Part shown: in pieces, positions 8,905 to 17,761 of the stretch | Position numbering within the stretch: the first letter of the stretch is position 1 | Layout: each line of letters begins with the position of its first letter | Program-made: the position numbers and the translations under genes | Notes under the pieces: generated by a model | The model's database searches: none | Seen by the model: only the letters and a program-made list of their open reading frames with translations | Told to the model about the DNA's origin: nothing | Assembly (NCBI GenBank): GCA_002559145.1 | Contig: NTXX01000078.1 | Coordinates: forward strand, 24,886-88,885 | Source: Bacillus sp. AFS006103 | GTDB taxonomy: Bacteria > Bacillota > Bacilli > Bacillales > Cytobacillaceae | Direction: 5' to 3' | Length of the DNA: 64,000 nucleotides

Positions 8905-11900
8905 GTACAGCACCTCTTTCTTTCAACTTATAATATTCATTCACAGATCGAACCTCAAAATCAGATAGAGACCCTTTTTCCAGACCGATTATCGCTTCAA
9001 TTGTATCTAAGTGTGTAAATACCGGTATCTTGTAGCGAACGGCATGTTCGCGAATTTGGTAACCAAATTTAATTTTATTACGCCCCTGATTCGGTATATT
9101 AATAACTGCCTTCATGAGCTGATTTCGGAAAAGTTCAATGACCTCATCTTCATTCTTGATCACTTTTTCAACCTGAATTCCAGCGCTTTGAAAATATGCA
9201 GCAGTCCCTGCTGTGGCCGCAATCTTGTATCGTTTTTTTACAAGGTCCTGGATAATTGGGAGAGATGCTTGCTTATCTCGATCAGAGATGGAACAGAAAA
9301 GATAATTTTCCTCGGTTTGCCCGCCGAGTGATGGAATAGATTTTTCAAGTGCCTCTTGATAGGTTGCTCCCATGCCAAGCGCTTCACCTGTTGATTTCAT
9401 TTCAGGTCCGAGCACATGGTCGACACCTTTAAGCTTACTTGATGAAAATACTGGTGTTTTCACTGAATAATAATCAGGTTCATCCAATAGTCCCTTTGTT
9501 GAACATAGGTCAGTGAGCATTTCTCCTAATTGAACACGCGTCGCCCATTCAATCATCGGGATTCCTGTGACCTTGCTCATGATTGGTACCGTTCTGGAAG
9601 ACCTAGGATTAACTTCAAGTACATTAACCAGATCTTCGTAGATAACAAATTGAATGTTCATGATTCCAATCACCGGTGCAGAGTTAGCGATTTTCCCAGC
9701 GTAGTCAATTAATGTTTCTTTCATATTTTCGGACAGTGAAACGGGCGGGAACACCGAAATACTGTCTCCAGAGTGGACCCCGGCTTTTTCGATATGTTCA
9801 AAGATTCCCGGTACGACGATATCTTTCCCATCACAAATGACATCAATCTCGCACTCTAGTCCAGGTAAATATTTATCTACTAATAATGGCCACATCGTTG
9901 TCTGCGAATTTTTTTCAAGCTGTATTATATACTGGCTCAATTCCTCTTCTGAAAAAATAGTAAACATGGATTGTCCGCCAATGACATAGGATGGACGCAC
10001 CAGGACTGGATAACCCAGTTTTGTAGCTGCTTCTATAAGTTCATCTGGATGAGTAACGGTTTGACCCACTATATGCGGTATGTCAAGGTCTTCAAGCAAC
10101 TGATAAAATTCTTTTCGATCTTCTAAGCGATCGACATTTTTTACAGAGGTGCCTAATATTTTGATCCCTTCTTCTTCTAAATCATGTGCTAAATTAATGG
10201 CCGTTTGCCCGCCAAACTGAATCAACACACCTTCAACCTGTTCTTTTTCGATGACATGAAGTACATCCTCAGCCGCTAGGGGCTCAAAATACAGACGGTC
10301 CGCAACAGAATAATCGGTACTAACTGTCTCAGGGTTATTATTTATCACCACTGCCTCGTAGCCCTTTTTCTTGATTGCTTTTGCCGCATGTACCGAACAG
10401 TAATCAAATTCAATCCCTTGCCCAATTCGAATCGGACCTGAGCCAATGACAAGAATCTTTTTCTTACCTGTAACCTCAACCTCGTCAAACCCGTGCCAGG
10501 TTGAATAATAGTAAGGTGTAACAGCATCAAATTCAGCTGAACAAGTATCAACCATTTTATAGCCTGGTTTCCAGTCCAGTTCCTTCCACTTGTCTCTTAC
10601 TTGTTTTTCTGGAATTGCATATATTTGCGATAGTAGCTTATCAGCAATATTATTTTGCTTCGCCTGCTTGAGTAAGGAAACGGGAACCTCGCTCCAATTA
10701 TAGGAGGTTAATAAAGTTTCTAGCGTTACGATTGAGCTAATTTTGTGTAAAAACCATGGATCAATCTCGGTCAACTGTTGCACTTTTTCAAGTGTGATAC
10801 CTCTTCTAAGCGATTCAGCAATGATGAATAAACGCTGGTCATTTGCCTGTTTAAGTAGTTCATTCAATTCCAGTTCAGCAATCAATTTATTTTTCTCGAG
10901 GCAAAGTCCATAAACATTCATTTCCATTGAGCGAATGGCTTTATTTAAGGCACCTTCAAAGGTCCGATCAATCGCCATAACTTCCCCGGTTGCCTTCATT
11001 TGCGTTCCTAAGGTCCGGTCCGCCTCAGGGAATTTATCAAAAGGGAAGCGAGGCAGTTTTACCACAATATAATCAATCGCTGGCTCAAAGGATGCAAAAG
11101 TATTCCCTGTTATTGGATTCACAATCTCATCCAAATGATACCCAACCGCACACTTCGCTGCCATCCGGGCGATTGGATAACCAGTTGCTTTCGATGCAAG
11201 CGCCGATGAACGACTCACCCGTGGATTTACTTCGATAATATAATACTGATTTGACTCCGGATGTAGAGCAAACTGGATGTTACAACCACCGATAATCTTA
11301 AGTTCTTTAATTACTTTAATAGAAGAATCACGAAGCATTTGATATTGAACATCTGTAAGGGTTTGCGACGGGGCTACGACAATCGAATCTCCCGTATGAA
11401 CACCCACCGGGTCCATATTTTCCATATTGCAAACAATGATGCATGTATCATTTGCGTCTCTCATGACTTCATACTCAATTTCTTTCCAGCCTTTGATACT
11501 TCTTTCAACTAATACCTGCTGAATGGGACTCGCTGCTAAACCTTTCTTAAGAACCGTTTCTAGTTCCTCATCAGTATAAGCAAAGCCGCCCCCATCCCCT
11601 CCAAGTGTATACGCAGGGCGAATAATAACTGGGAATCCAATTTCTTTTACGAAGGCTATGCCCTCCTCAAAGCTGTGAATGATAGCCGATTCAGGAATTG
11701 GTTCGCCAATTTGAAGCATCAAATTACGGAACTTTTCTCTGTCCTCCCCATTTTGGATAGACTCAACAGATGTTCCTAATAATTCAACATTGTATTTTTC
11801 TAAAATATTTTGTTCATAAAGTTGCACGGTTAAATTTAATCCAGTTTGGCCGCCTAGTGTACCAATAATTCCATCAGGTTTTTCTTTCTTGATGATCTTT

Positions 11901-12124
11901 TCAATGGTTTCAACGTTAAGCGGTTCTATATAGACCTTGTCAGCTACGGCTTCATCGGTCATGATGGTCGCTGGGTTATTATTAATTAAAACAACTTCGA
12001 TTCCTTCTTCTTTCAAGGCTATACATGCCTGCGTGCCTGCATAATCAAATTCTGCCGCTTGCCCAATGACAATTGGACCTGAACCAATCACTAGTACTTT
12101 TTTTAAGCTTTTATTTAATGGCAT
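8897..12124 (-). CDS. carB: Carbamoyl-phosphate synthase large subunit, arginine-specific
   Basis: This 1075-residue protein has the expected tandem duplication. Each half carries an ATP-grasp fold with the entry motif VIGSGPIVIGQ (near residue 11) or VIGSGPIRIGQ (near residue 560), and GGQTGLNL or GGQTAINLA. EVNPRVSRSSALASK and EVNPRSSRTVPIMSK mark the metal sites. The C-terminal methylglyoxal-synthase-like domain, with AATAGTAAYF, is present. It uses ammonia from CarA to make carbamoyl phosphate. The start overlaps carA by 14 bases. Its place between argD and argF indicates the arginine-specific isozyme, not the pyrimidine one. Confidence 0.97.
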   Translation of the reverse strand: MPLNKSLKKVLVIGSGPIVIGQAAEFDYAGTQACIALKEEGIEVVLINNNPATIMTDEAVADKVYIEPLNVETIEKIIKKEKPDGIIGTLGGQTGLNLTVQLYEQNILEKYNVELLGTSVESIQNGEDREKFRNLMLQIGEPIPESAIIHSFEEGIAFVKEIGFPVIIRPAYTLGGDGGGFAYTDEELETVLKKGLAASPIQQVLVERSIKGWKEIEYEVMRDANDTCIIVCNMENMDPVGVHTGDSIVVAPSQTLTDVQYQMLRDSSIKVIKELKIIGGCNIQFALHPESNQYYIIEVNPRVSRSSALASKATGYPIARMAAKCAVGYHLDEIVNPITGNTFASFEPAIDYIVVKLPRFPFDKFPEADRTLGTQMKATGEVMAIDRTFEGALNKAIRSMEMNVYGLCLEKNKLIAELELNELLKQANDQRLFIIAESLRRGITLEKVQQLTEIDPWFLHKISSIVTLETLLTSYNWSEVPVSLLKQAKQNNIADKLLSQIYAIPEKQVRDKWKELDWKPGYKMVDTCSAEFDAVTPYYYSTWHGFDEVEVTGKKKILVIGSGPIRIGQGIEFDYCSVHAAKAIKKKGYEAVVINNNPETVSTDYSVADRLYFEPLAAEDVLHVIEKEQVEGVLIQFGGQTAINLAHDLEEEGIKILGTSVKNVDRLEDRKEFYQLLEDLDIPHIVGQTVTHPDELIEAATKLGYPVLVRPSYVIGGQSMFTIFSEEELSQYIIQLEKNSQTTMWPLLVDKYLPGLECEIDVICDGKDIVVPGIFEHIEKAGVHSGDSISVFPPVSLSENMKETLIDYAGKIANSAPVIGIMNIQFVIYEDLVNVLEVNPRSSRTVPIMSKVTGIPMIEWATRVQLGEMLTDLCSTKGLLDEPDYYSVKTPVFSSSKLKGVDHVLGPEMKSTGEALGMGATYQEALEKSIPSLGGQTEENYLFCSISDRDKQASLPIIQDLVKKRYKIAATAGTAAYFQSAGIQVEKVIKNEDEVIELFRNQLMKAVINIPNQGRNKIKFGYQIREHAVRYKIPVFTHLDTIEAIIGLEKGSLSDFEVRSVNEYYKLKERGAVHG

Positions 12125-13196
12125 AAACAGTCTCTCCCATAGAAGCTATCTGAGTTACAAAATCTTTTAAGATATATTCGGTATCGCTTGGCCCTGGATG
12201 GGCTTCTGGATGAAATTGTACCGTTTGAATTGGGTAATTCTTATGCATTAACCCCTCAATCGAACGATCATTTACATTTCGATAGCTAATATCAAATACT
12301 TTGGTGTCAATACTTTCATCAACAACAACATAGCCATGGTTCTGAGCGGTGATTTTCACTTTTCCTGTCATTATTTCCTTAACTGGATGATTGCCACCGC
12401 GATGTCCATAGGCTAATTTGGTTGTTTTAGCCCCGTATGCAAGAGCAATTAATTGATGCCCTAGACAAATTCCAAGTGTAGGATAATTTTGGGTGATCTT
12501 TTTTATTTCCGGAAACCATTTTTTTAATTCCATTGGGTCCCCTGGGCCGTTACTGAACAGAACTCCATCTGGATTCAGTACTTTTATTTTTTCATAAGAT
12601 GTGTTGTAAGGAACAATTGTGACCGCACAATTTTCATCTAGCAGAGCGTTAAGAATCGACTTTTTAAAACCATAATCCATGAGCACCACATGCGGTCCAT
12701 TGTTTTTGAAATATTGAATCTTCTTCGTTGATACTTTATCCACCCAAAATGATCGATTATCTGATTCTACATTTTCATTATTCTTTTTCTTGCTTAAATA
12801 GCCTTTTACCGTCCCACGGCTGCGAATAGTTTTTACTAAGAGACGCGTATCAATTCCTGCAATCCCTGGTACTCCTGCGTCTTTAAGTTTCTCAGAAAAT
12901 TTATTAACAGATTGATAATGGCTCGGTGTTTCACATAAATCCCCGATTACTACTCCTGATAATGCAGGGGTGATACTTTCATTATCGAGCGTATTAATTC
13001 CGTAACTTCCGATTATTGGGTAACAAAAGGTAATGATTTGTCCAGCGTAAGATGGATCTGTGATGATCTCTTGATACCCAGTCATGCTAGTATTAAAAAC
13101 TACTTCTCCGAGAGAATCTTTATCGGCTCCAATTAATACTCCTTCAAAGACCTCTCCCGTTTCCAAAGTAAGGTATCCATTCTGCAAAATATTCAC
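12111..13196 (-). CDS. carA: Carbamoyl-phosphate synthase small subunit (glutaminase)
   Basis: This is the class I glutamine amidotransferase subunit that feeds ammonia to CarB. It is 361 residues. The N-terminal CarA domain has GYLTLETGEVFEG and NTSMTGYQEIITDPSYAGQI. The C-terminal GATase domain has the nucleophile motif GICLGHQLIALAYG (Cys near residue 245) and the HPEAHPGPSDTEY His/Glu motif. It starts with GTG and overlaps argD by four bases (GTGA), so translation is coupled. Confidence 0.97.
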   Translation of the reverse strand: MNILQNGYLTLETGEVFEGVLIGADKDSLGEVVFNTSMTGYQEIITDPSYAGQIITFCYPIIGSYGINTLDNESITPALSGVVIGDLCETPSHYQSVNKFSEKLKDAGVPGIAGIDTRLLVKTIRSRGTVKGYLSKKKNNENVESDNRSFWVDKVSTKKIQYFKNNGPHVVLMDYGFKKSILNALLDENCAVTIVPYNTSYEKIKVLNPDGVLFSNGPGDPMELKKWFPEIKKITQNYPTLGICLGHQLIALAYGAKTTKLAYGHRGGNHPVKEIMTGKVKITAQNHGYVVVDESIDTKVFDISYRNVNDRSIEGLMHKNYPIQTVQFHPEAHPGPSDTEYILKDFVTQIASMGETVYAIK

Positions 13197-14392
13197 TCGC
13201 CTTTCTCTATACTCTGGAAAGTTTTTTCCAATGCTTTAATAAATTCATGAATTTCTTCTTTTGTTACTGTTAATGGAGGTAAAATCCTCACTACATTCGG
13301 ACCGGCTGTTAAAATAAGAAGCTGGTTTACTATGGCTTTTTGAACAATTTCTAAAGCACTCGTTTCAACTACTATTCCCTTGAGAAGGCCGAGCCCGCGG
13401 ATATCTTTGATAAAAGAGTACTTTTCCTTCAGGCCTTGCAATTTTTTATCTAAGTACGATGAAATTTCGTTTGATTGATTTAAAATATTAGTGGCAACCA
13501 TATGATGAATCGTAGCGATTCCGGCAGCTGTTGCTAATGGATTTCCTCCAAAGGTACTGCCGTGGCTACCTGGATCAAAACCTTTGGCCGCTTCTTCCTT
13601 AGCGATAATTGCTCCAATCGGGAATCCTGAGCCAAGGCCCTTTGCAATGCTAATGACATCAGGCTCTATACCGTATTGTTCATAGGCAAACAGTGTTCCC
13701 GTTCGGCCAATCCCTGTTTGAATTTCGTCAACCATGAGAAGAATTTCTCTATCCTGACAAATTTTTGCGAGTTTACTAACCCACTCTTGTTTCGCAGGAA
13801 TGACTCCACCTTCGCCCTGAACGAGTTCGAGAAGGACGGCAGCAGGCTCAATGGTATATAGTAGTTCAAGTGCTTCTTCATCATTAAATGGCAGATAACT
13901 AAACCCGGATACTAACGGGGCAAATCCTTGCTGGATTTTTTCTTGGCCAGTTGCCGATAAAGTGGCTAGTGTTCTCCCATGAAAGGATTGCTGAAAGGTG
14001 ACAATTTCAGGTGCTTCGTTACCCTTCACTTTGTTTGCATATCTCCGTGCTAGCTTAATCGCAGCCTCATTTGCCTCCGCTCCACTGTTGCAAAAGAAAA
14101 CTTGGTCCGCGCAACTATTGGCTGTAAGAAGGGCTGCCAGCTGCTGCTGATTCGGGATGTTATAGAGGTTTGAACAGTGCCAAAGATTCTGTAATTGCTC
14201 CTCAAGTGCTTCTTTTACGACATCTGGAACATGCCCTAGGTTACAGGTCGCTATTCCGGAAGTGAAATCTAGATATTGAGTACCCTGATCATCCCAAACA
14301 TAGCTGCCTTTCCCTTTAATGACTGTGACAGGGAAGCGAGTATATGTTGCCATGACTGGTGATGTTAGGGAGATGGAATTATTTGTTGCCAT
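13193..14392 (-). CDS. argD: Acetylornithine aminotransferase
   Basis: This class III PLP aminotransferase converts N-acetylglutamate semialdehyde to N-acetylornithine. It is 399 residues. FTSGIATCNLGH, FFCNSGAEANEAAIKLAR, the LMVDEIQTGIGRTG motif with its conserved Asp, and ISIAKGLGSGFPIGA with the PLP lysine are all present. The start overlaps the argB stop by one base (TAATG). Direct neighbours argB and carA fix the pathway role. Confidence 0.96.
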   Translation of the reverse strand: MATNNSISLTSPVMATYTRFPVTVIKGKGSYVWDDQGTQYLDFTSGIATCNLGHVPDVVKEALEEQLQNLWHCSNLYNIPNQQQLAALLTANSCADQVFFCNSGAEANEAAIKLARRYANKVKGNEAPEIVTFQQSFHGRTLATLSATGQEKIQQGFAPLVSGFSYLPFNDEEALELLYTIEPAAVLLELVQGEGGVIPAKQEWVSKLAKICQDREILLMVDEIQTGIGRTGTLFAYEQYGIEPDVISIAKGLGSGFPIGAIIAKEEAAKGFDPGSHGSTFGGNPLATAAGIATIHHMVATNILNQSNEISSYLDKKLQGLKEKYSFIKDIRGLGLLKGIVVETSALEIVQKAIVNQLLILTAGPNVVRILPPLTVTKEEIHEFIKALEKTFQSIEKGE

Positions 14393-15189
14393 TACGCGAT
14401 CCCCTCTTCTAGGACAATTTTTGTGCCGACTTTTTTGCCATCCATATAATCTATCAAGCTATTTTTCTCAAATCCATTGATAATACCAACCTCTGGGATG
14501 TTATGAACAAGTCCGTCTATCGCGGCTTTTACCTTCGGAAGCATACCACCATATATTGTTTTATTTTCGATTAACGTTTCAATTATCGATTTGGAAGCTT
14601 TATCAAGCTTCGTCTTAATTCCGTTTTTTTCGATTAAAATCCCTGGAATATCACTGATAAAACAAAGGTTTGCTTTCAATGATTTGGCAATCGCACTTGC
14701 TGCTATATCTCCATTAATGTTGTACCTCTGCCCGCTATTATCTATTCCGATGGGGGATATGACTGGAATGTATCCTTGTTCAATGATTGTATTTATTACA
14801 TTGTGGTTTACTTCAATAACGTCTCCTACAAAACCTAAATTCTTTGAATCAGAAGTTGGCTCCGCTTTTAACAAACTCCCATCAACACCGCTTATACCTA
14901 GGGCTTCCCCGCCAACTTCTACAATGTTTCTAACAACTTGTTTGTTAACAGAACCGCTTAATACCATTTCCACTATATCTAATACTTCATGATTGGTTAC
15001 TCTAAGACCATTCACAAAAGTGGTTTCAACATTTAGATTTTTTAATAACGACGTGATTAGTGGACCGCCGCCATGAACGATGATGGGTATACACTCGCCC
15101 GCTTTATGCATTTTTACGACATCTTCATAAAAGGATCTTGGAAGATTATCTAACACACTTCCTCCGCACTTAATGACTATATATTTCAT
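14392..15189 (-). CDS. argB: N-acetylglutamate kinase
   Basis: An amino-acid-kinase fold protein of 265 residues that phosphorylates N-acetylglutamate. The N-terminal IKCGGSVLDN and the VHGGGPLITSLL glycine loop are the ATP and substrate sites; FVNGLRVT and GGMLPKVKAAIDG are family signatures. It lacks the longer N-terminal helix of arginine-inhibited hexameric enzymes, so direct feedback inhibition at this step may be weak. It sits 14 bases after argJ. Confidence 0.95.
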   Translation of the reverse strand: MKYIVIKCGGSVLDNLPRSFYEDVVKMHKAGECIPIIVHGGGPLITSLLKNLNVETTFVNGLRVTNHEVLDIVEMVLSGSVNKQVVRNIVEVGGEALGISGVDGSLLKAEPTSDSKNLGFVGDVIEVNHNVINTIIEQGYIPVISPIGIDNSGQRYNINGDIAASAIAKSLKANLCFISDIPGILIEKNGIKTKLDKASKSIIETLIENKTIYGGMLPKVKAAIDGLVHNIPEVGIINGFEKNSLIDYMDGKKVGTKIVLEEGIA

Positions 15190-15203
15190 ATTTAGGTCCT
15201 CTC

Positions 15204-16430
15204 TTACGTGCGGTAGGATGCGTTTATTTTCACATAATCATAAGTTAGGTCGCATCCCCAGGCTGTTGCGCTATATTCACCTTGGTTTAATTCAACACTT
15301 AATTTTACATTTTCTGATTCTAAATATCCCTTTACTTCTTCCTCTACAAAGTTACTTGGAAGACCATTTTCAAATACCGTAAAAGGCCCGATCGACACCT
15401 TAATTGCATTAGGTTCAACTGGTACACCGCTGTATCCAATTGCAGTAACAATTCTTCCCCAGTTAGGGTCTGTTCCATAAATCGCTGTTTTTACAAGATT
15501 AGAAGAAATAATCGCTTTTCCGACTGCACTTGCCGCGTTTTGGCTGTAACCGCCATTTACTTGAACTTCTACTAGTTTTGTAGCACCCTCACCGTCTCTT
15601 GCAATTTTTTTAGCTAGGGATTCGCAAACGATTTTCAACCCCTGTTTAAAAGTATTCCATTCAGGGTGTTCTTTTGTTAGTTGATTATTCTCAGCTAATC
15701 CATTTGCCATGACTAAAACCATGTCGTTCGTACTTGTATCCCCATCAACTGTTATCATGTTGAAGGTTTGATTCGTTACCTCACGAAGTACTTCAAGTAG
15801 GTCTTCTTGTTCAATATTGGCATCTGTTGTTACAAATCCAAGCATAGTGGCCATGTTCGGATGGACCATCCCAGACCCTTTTGAGGCACCGCCAATGGAA
15901 ACTGTTACTCCATCGATTTTCATTTGCACTGCTGTATGTTTGATACAAGTGTCAGTTGTTAGGATAGCATCCATAAAGTTATTTTCATTTTCATACTCTT
16001 TATTTAGTATTTGCTTGATTCCATTTATCACTTTATCCATCTGAAGTAATTCCCCAATAACTCCAGTTGAAGTAACCGCAACAAGATGTTTTTGTATTCC
16101 TAATTCGTTCGCAAAGCCCTGTTGCATAGCGAATGCATCCTGTAGCCCTTGCTCCCCAGTACAAGCATTAGCGTTGCCTGAATTCACGATAATTGCTTGA
16201 ATCTTTTTTTCCTTTGCGATACTTTCTTGGGTAACTAACAATGGAGCTGCCTGAAAGAGGTTGGTTGTATACACTCCTGCAGCAGTTGCCGGAACCTCTG
16301 AAATGACGTATCCGAGATCAAGTCGTTTTCTTTTCAGTCCACAGTGCATACCGCCAGCTTTGTACCCCTTCGGTAAAGTTACACTACCTTCTTCTATAAT
16401 AATGATTTCATTAGATGATATAGCCTGCAT
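15204..16430 (-). CDS. argJ: Bifunctional ornithine acetyltransferase / N-acetylglutamate synthase
   Basis: ArgJ recycles the acetyl group from acetylornithine to glutamate. It is 408 residues from the ATG at 16430, preceded by GAAGGGGGAA. The self-cleavage site of the family is visible as PNMATMLGF, where the Thr after Ala becomes the N-terminal nucleophile of the beta chain. MITVDGDTSTNDMV and the C-terminal WGRIVTAIGYSG and GCDLTYDYVKINASYRT are also typical. The presence of argJ in place of argE/argA indicates the cyclic acetyl pathway. Confidence 0.95.
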   Translation of the reverse strand: MQAISSNEIIIIEEGSVTLPKGYKAGGMHCGLKRKRLDLGYVISEVPATAAGVYTTNLFQAAPLLVTQESIAKEKKIQAIIVNSGNANACTGEQGLQDAFAMQQGFANELGIQKHLVAVTSTGVIGELLQMDKVINGIKQILNKEYENENNFMDAILTTDTCIKHTAVQMKIDGVTVSIGGASKGSGMVHPNMATMLGFVTTDANIEQEDLLEVLREVTNQTFNMITVDGDTSTNDMVLVMANGLAENNQLTKEHPEWNTFKQGLKIVCESLAKKIARDGEGATKLVEVQVNGGYSQNAASAVGKAIISSNLVKTAIYGTDPNWGRIVTAIGYSGVPVEPNAIKVSIGPFTVFENGLPSNFVEEEVKGYLESENVKLSVELNQGEYSATAWGCDLTYDYVKINASYRT

Positions 16431-16487
16431 CAATTTAATTTCCCCCTTCAAATCCCATTTTGATCTACACCTAAAAGGTAGTTATAC

Positions 16488-17525
16488 TCATGGATACATT
16501 GGAATGTCTGTTAGCCCCGTTCGCTCTTCCCAGCCATTCATCAAATTCACATTTTGGATAGCCTGCCCTGCAGCACCTTTGACTAAATTATCGATCACTG
16601 AAACGATTGTCAGCCGATTGGTTCGCTCGTCAACATGTAGCCCAATATCACAATAATTTGAACCTAGAACCTCTTTTGTTGAAGGTATATTCCCCTCAGG
16701 CCGTACTCTTATAAAATGAGATTCTTGATAAAATTGTTTATATAAATCTATAACTTTTTTTGTAGAAATTTCATCTTTAAGGTTTAAATAGATCGTGCAC
16801 ATAATTCCCCTTGTCATCGGAACAAGATGGGTTGTAAATGTAATCGTTATTGGATTTCCGCTCTCGTCAGAAAGTACTTGCTCAATTTCTGGAATATGCT
16901 GATGTGCTCCTAGTTTATAAGCTTTTAAGTTTTCATTGATTTCTGAGTAATGGGCTATTAATGAAAGTCCTCTTCCAGCACCAGAGACACCCGATTTTGC
17001 ATCAATGATAATCGACTTTTCATCAGCTAAATTTGTTTTTAATATCGGAATAAGACCGAGTGTAGTCGCAGTCGGATAACAACCTGGATTGGCTATTAAA
17101 TTGGATGACTTTATTGAGTCGGGATATATTTCGCTTAAACCATAGGTTGCTTGTTTTAAATAATCCTCATCAGCTGGTTTATGTTTATACCAAGATTCAT
17201 ATTCTTCCATAGACCTTAGCCTGAAGTCCCCTGATAAATCTATACATTTAATCCCGCTCTTCAAAAGTGGTGGAACTAGCTTACTGCTAACACCTGACGG
17301 GGTTGCCAAAAATACGATATCGTTTTTTTCACTTAATGTATCTGCATCAAATTTCTCTAGTGGTTGATCAACTATTTCAGAAAGATGTGGATAAATCCCA
17401 CTAAAGCTGGACCCTGATTGTGAGTTAGAAACAACTGAACCAATCTCCAAAAAAGGGTGTTTATTGATTAACCTGACTAACTCAATTGATCCATAACCAG
17501 TACCACCGATAATTGCAGCCCTCAA
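16488..17525 (-). CDS. argC: N-acetyl-gamma-glutamyl-phosphate reductase
   Basis: First gene of the arginine operon; it reduces N-acetylglutamyl phosphate to the semialdehyde. The Rossmann motif IIGGTGYGSIELVRL starts the protein and ANPGCYPTATTLGLIPI carries the catalytic Cys near residue 146. AGRGLSLIAHYSE and HQHIPEIEQVL are family motifs. The TTG at 17525 was chosen because AGGAG lies nine bases before it and the Rossmann strand then begins at residue 3; a TTG nine bases earlier sits on the ribosome binding site. Confidence 0.93.
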   Translation of the reverse strand: MRAAIIGGTGYGSIELVRLINKHPFLEIGSVVSNSQSGSSFSGIYPHLSEIVDQPLEKFDADTLSEKNDIVFLATPSGVSSKLVPPLLKSGIKCIDLSGDFRLRSMEEYESWYKHKPADEDYLKQATYGLSEIYPDSIKSSNLIANPGCYPTATTLGLIPILKTNLADEKSIIIDAKSGVSGAGRGLSLIAHYSEINENLKAYKLGAHQHIPEIEQVLSDESGNPITITFTTHLVPMTRGIMCTIYLNLKDEISTKKVIDLYKQFYQESHFIRVRPEGNIPSTKEVLGSNYCDIGLHVDERTNRLTIVSVIDNLVKGAAGQAIQNVNLMNGWEERTGLTDIPMYP

Positions 17526-17560
17526 TTTCTCCAACTCCTAAATTGCTTTAATAATGAATT

Positions 17561-17589
17561 ATTATACACAACAATATATATTTATTCAA
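17561..17589 (-). promoter_or_regulatory. Promoter of the argC operon with overlapping ARG-box-like site
   Basis: On the minus strand TTGAAT (17584-17589) and TATAAT (17561-17566) are separated by 17 bases. The segment 17572-17588, TGAATAAATATATATTG, overlaps the -35 and spacer and resembles one side of an ARG box, so AhrC/ArgR binding would block RNA polymerase. Confidence 0.75.
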
Positions 17590-17641
17590 TCAGAAAGTGG
17601 CTTAATTTTCTGTTTTTATTAAAAATAATCACTATTATTTT

Positions 17642-17655
17642 TGAAAACGCTTACA
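17642..17655 (-). promoter_or_regulatory. Perfect CcpA cre-type site upstream of the arg promoter
   Basis: The forward sequence tgaaaacgcttaca matches the cre consensus TGWAANCGNTNWCA at all 14 positions. It lies about 55 bases upstream of the argC -35, where CcpA would more often activate than block, and about 110 bases after the end of the upstream regulator gene. Confidence 0.5.
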
Positions 17656-17671
17656 TTATTGGATGTAAGAT

Positions 17672-17690
17672 TATACAATTTTTATGCATA
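17672..17690 (-). promoter_or_regulatory. Second ARG-box-like site upstream of argC
   Basis: On the minus strand the site reads TATGCATAAAAATTGTATA, about 14 of 18 positions like the CATGAATAAAAATKCAAK consensus. It lies about 85 bases upstream of the -35 and could give DNA looping with the promoter-proximal site. Confidence 0.45.
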
Positions 17691-17701
17691 TTTAAATATA
17701 T

Positions 17702-17736
17702 AAAAAGACAGTGAATACAGTTACATTCACCGTCTT
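17702..17736 (-). terminator. Terminator after the XylR/PucR-type regulator
   Basis: On the minus strand GACGGTGAATGTAA pairs imperfectly with TTCACTGTC and is followed by five T residues. It lies about 25 bases after the regulator stop and separates it from the arg operon. Confidence 0.75.
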
Positions 17737-17761
17737 AGAAACTTAATATAGAAATTTGCAT

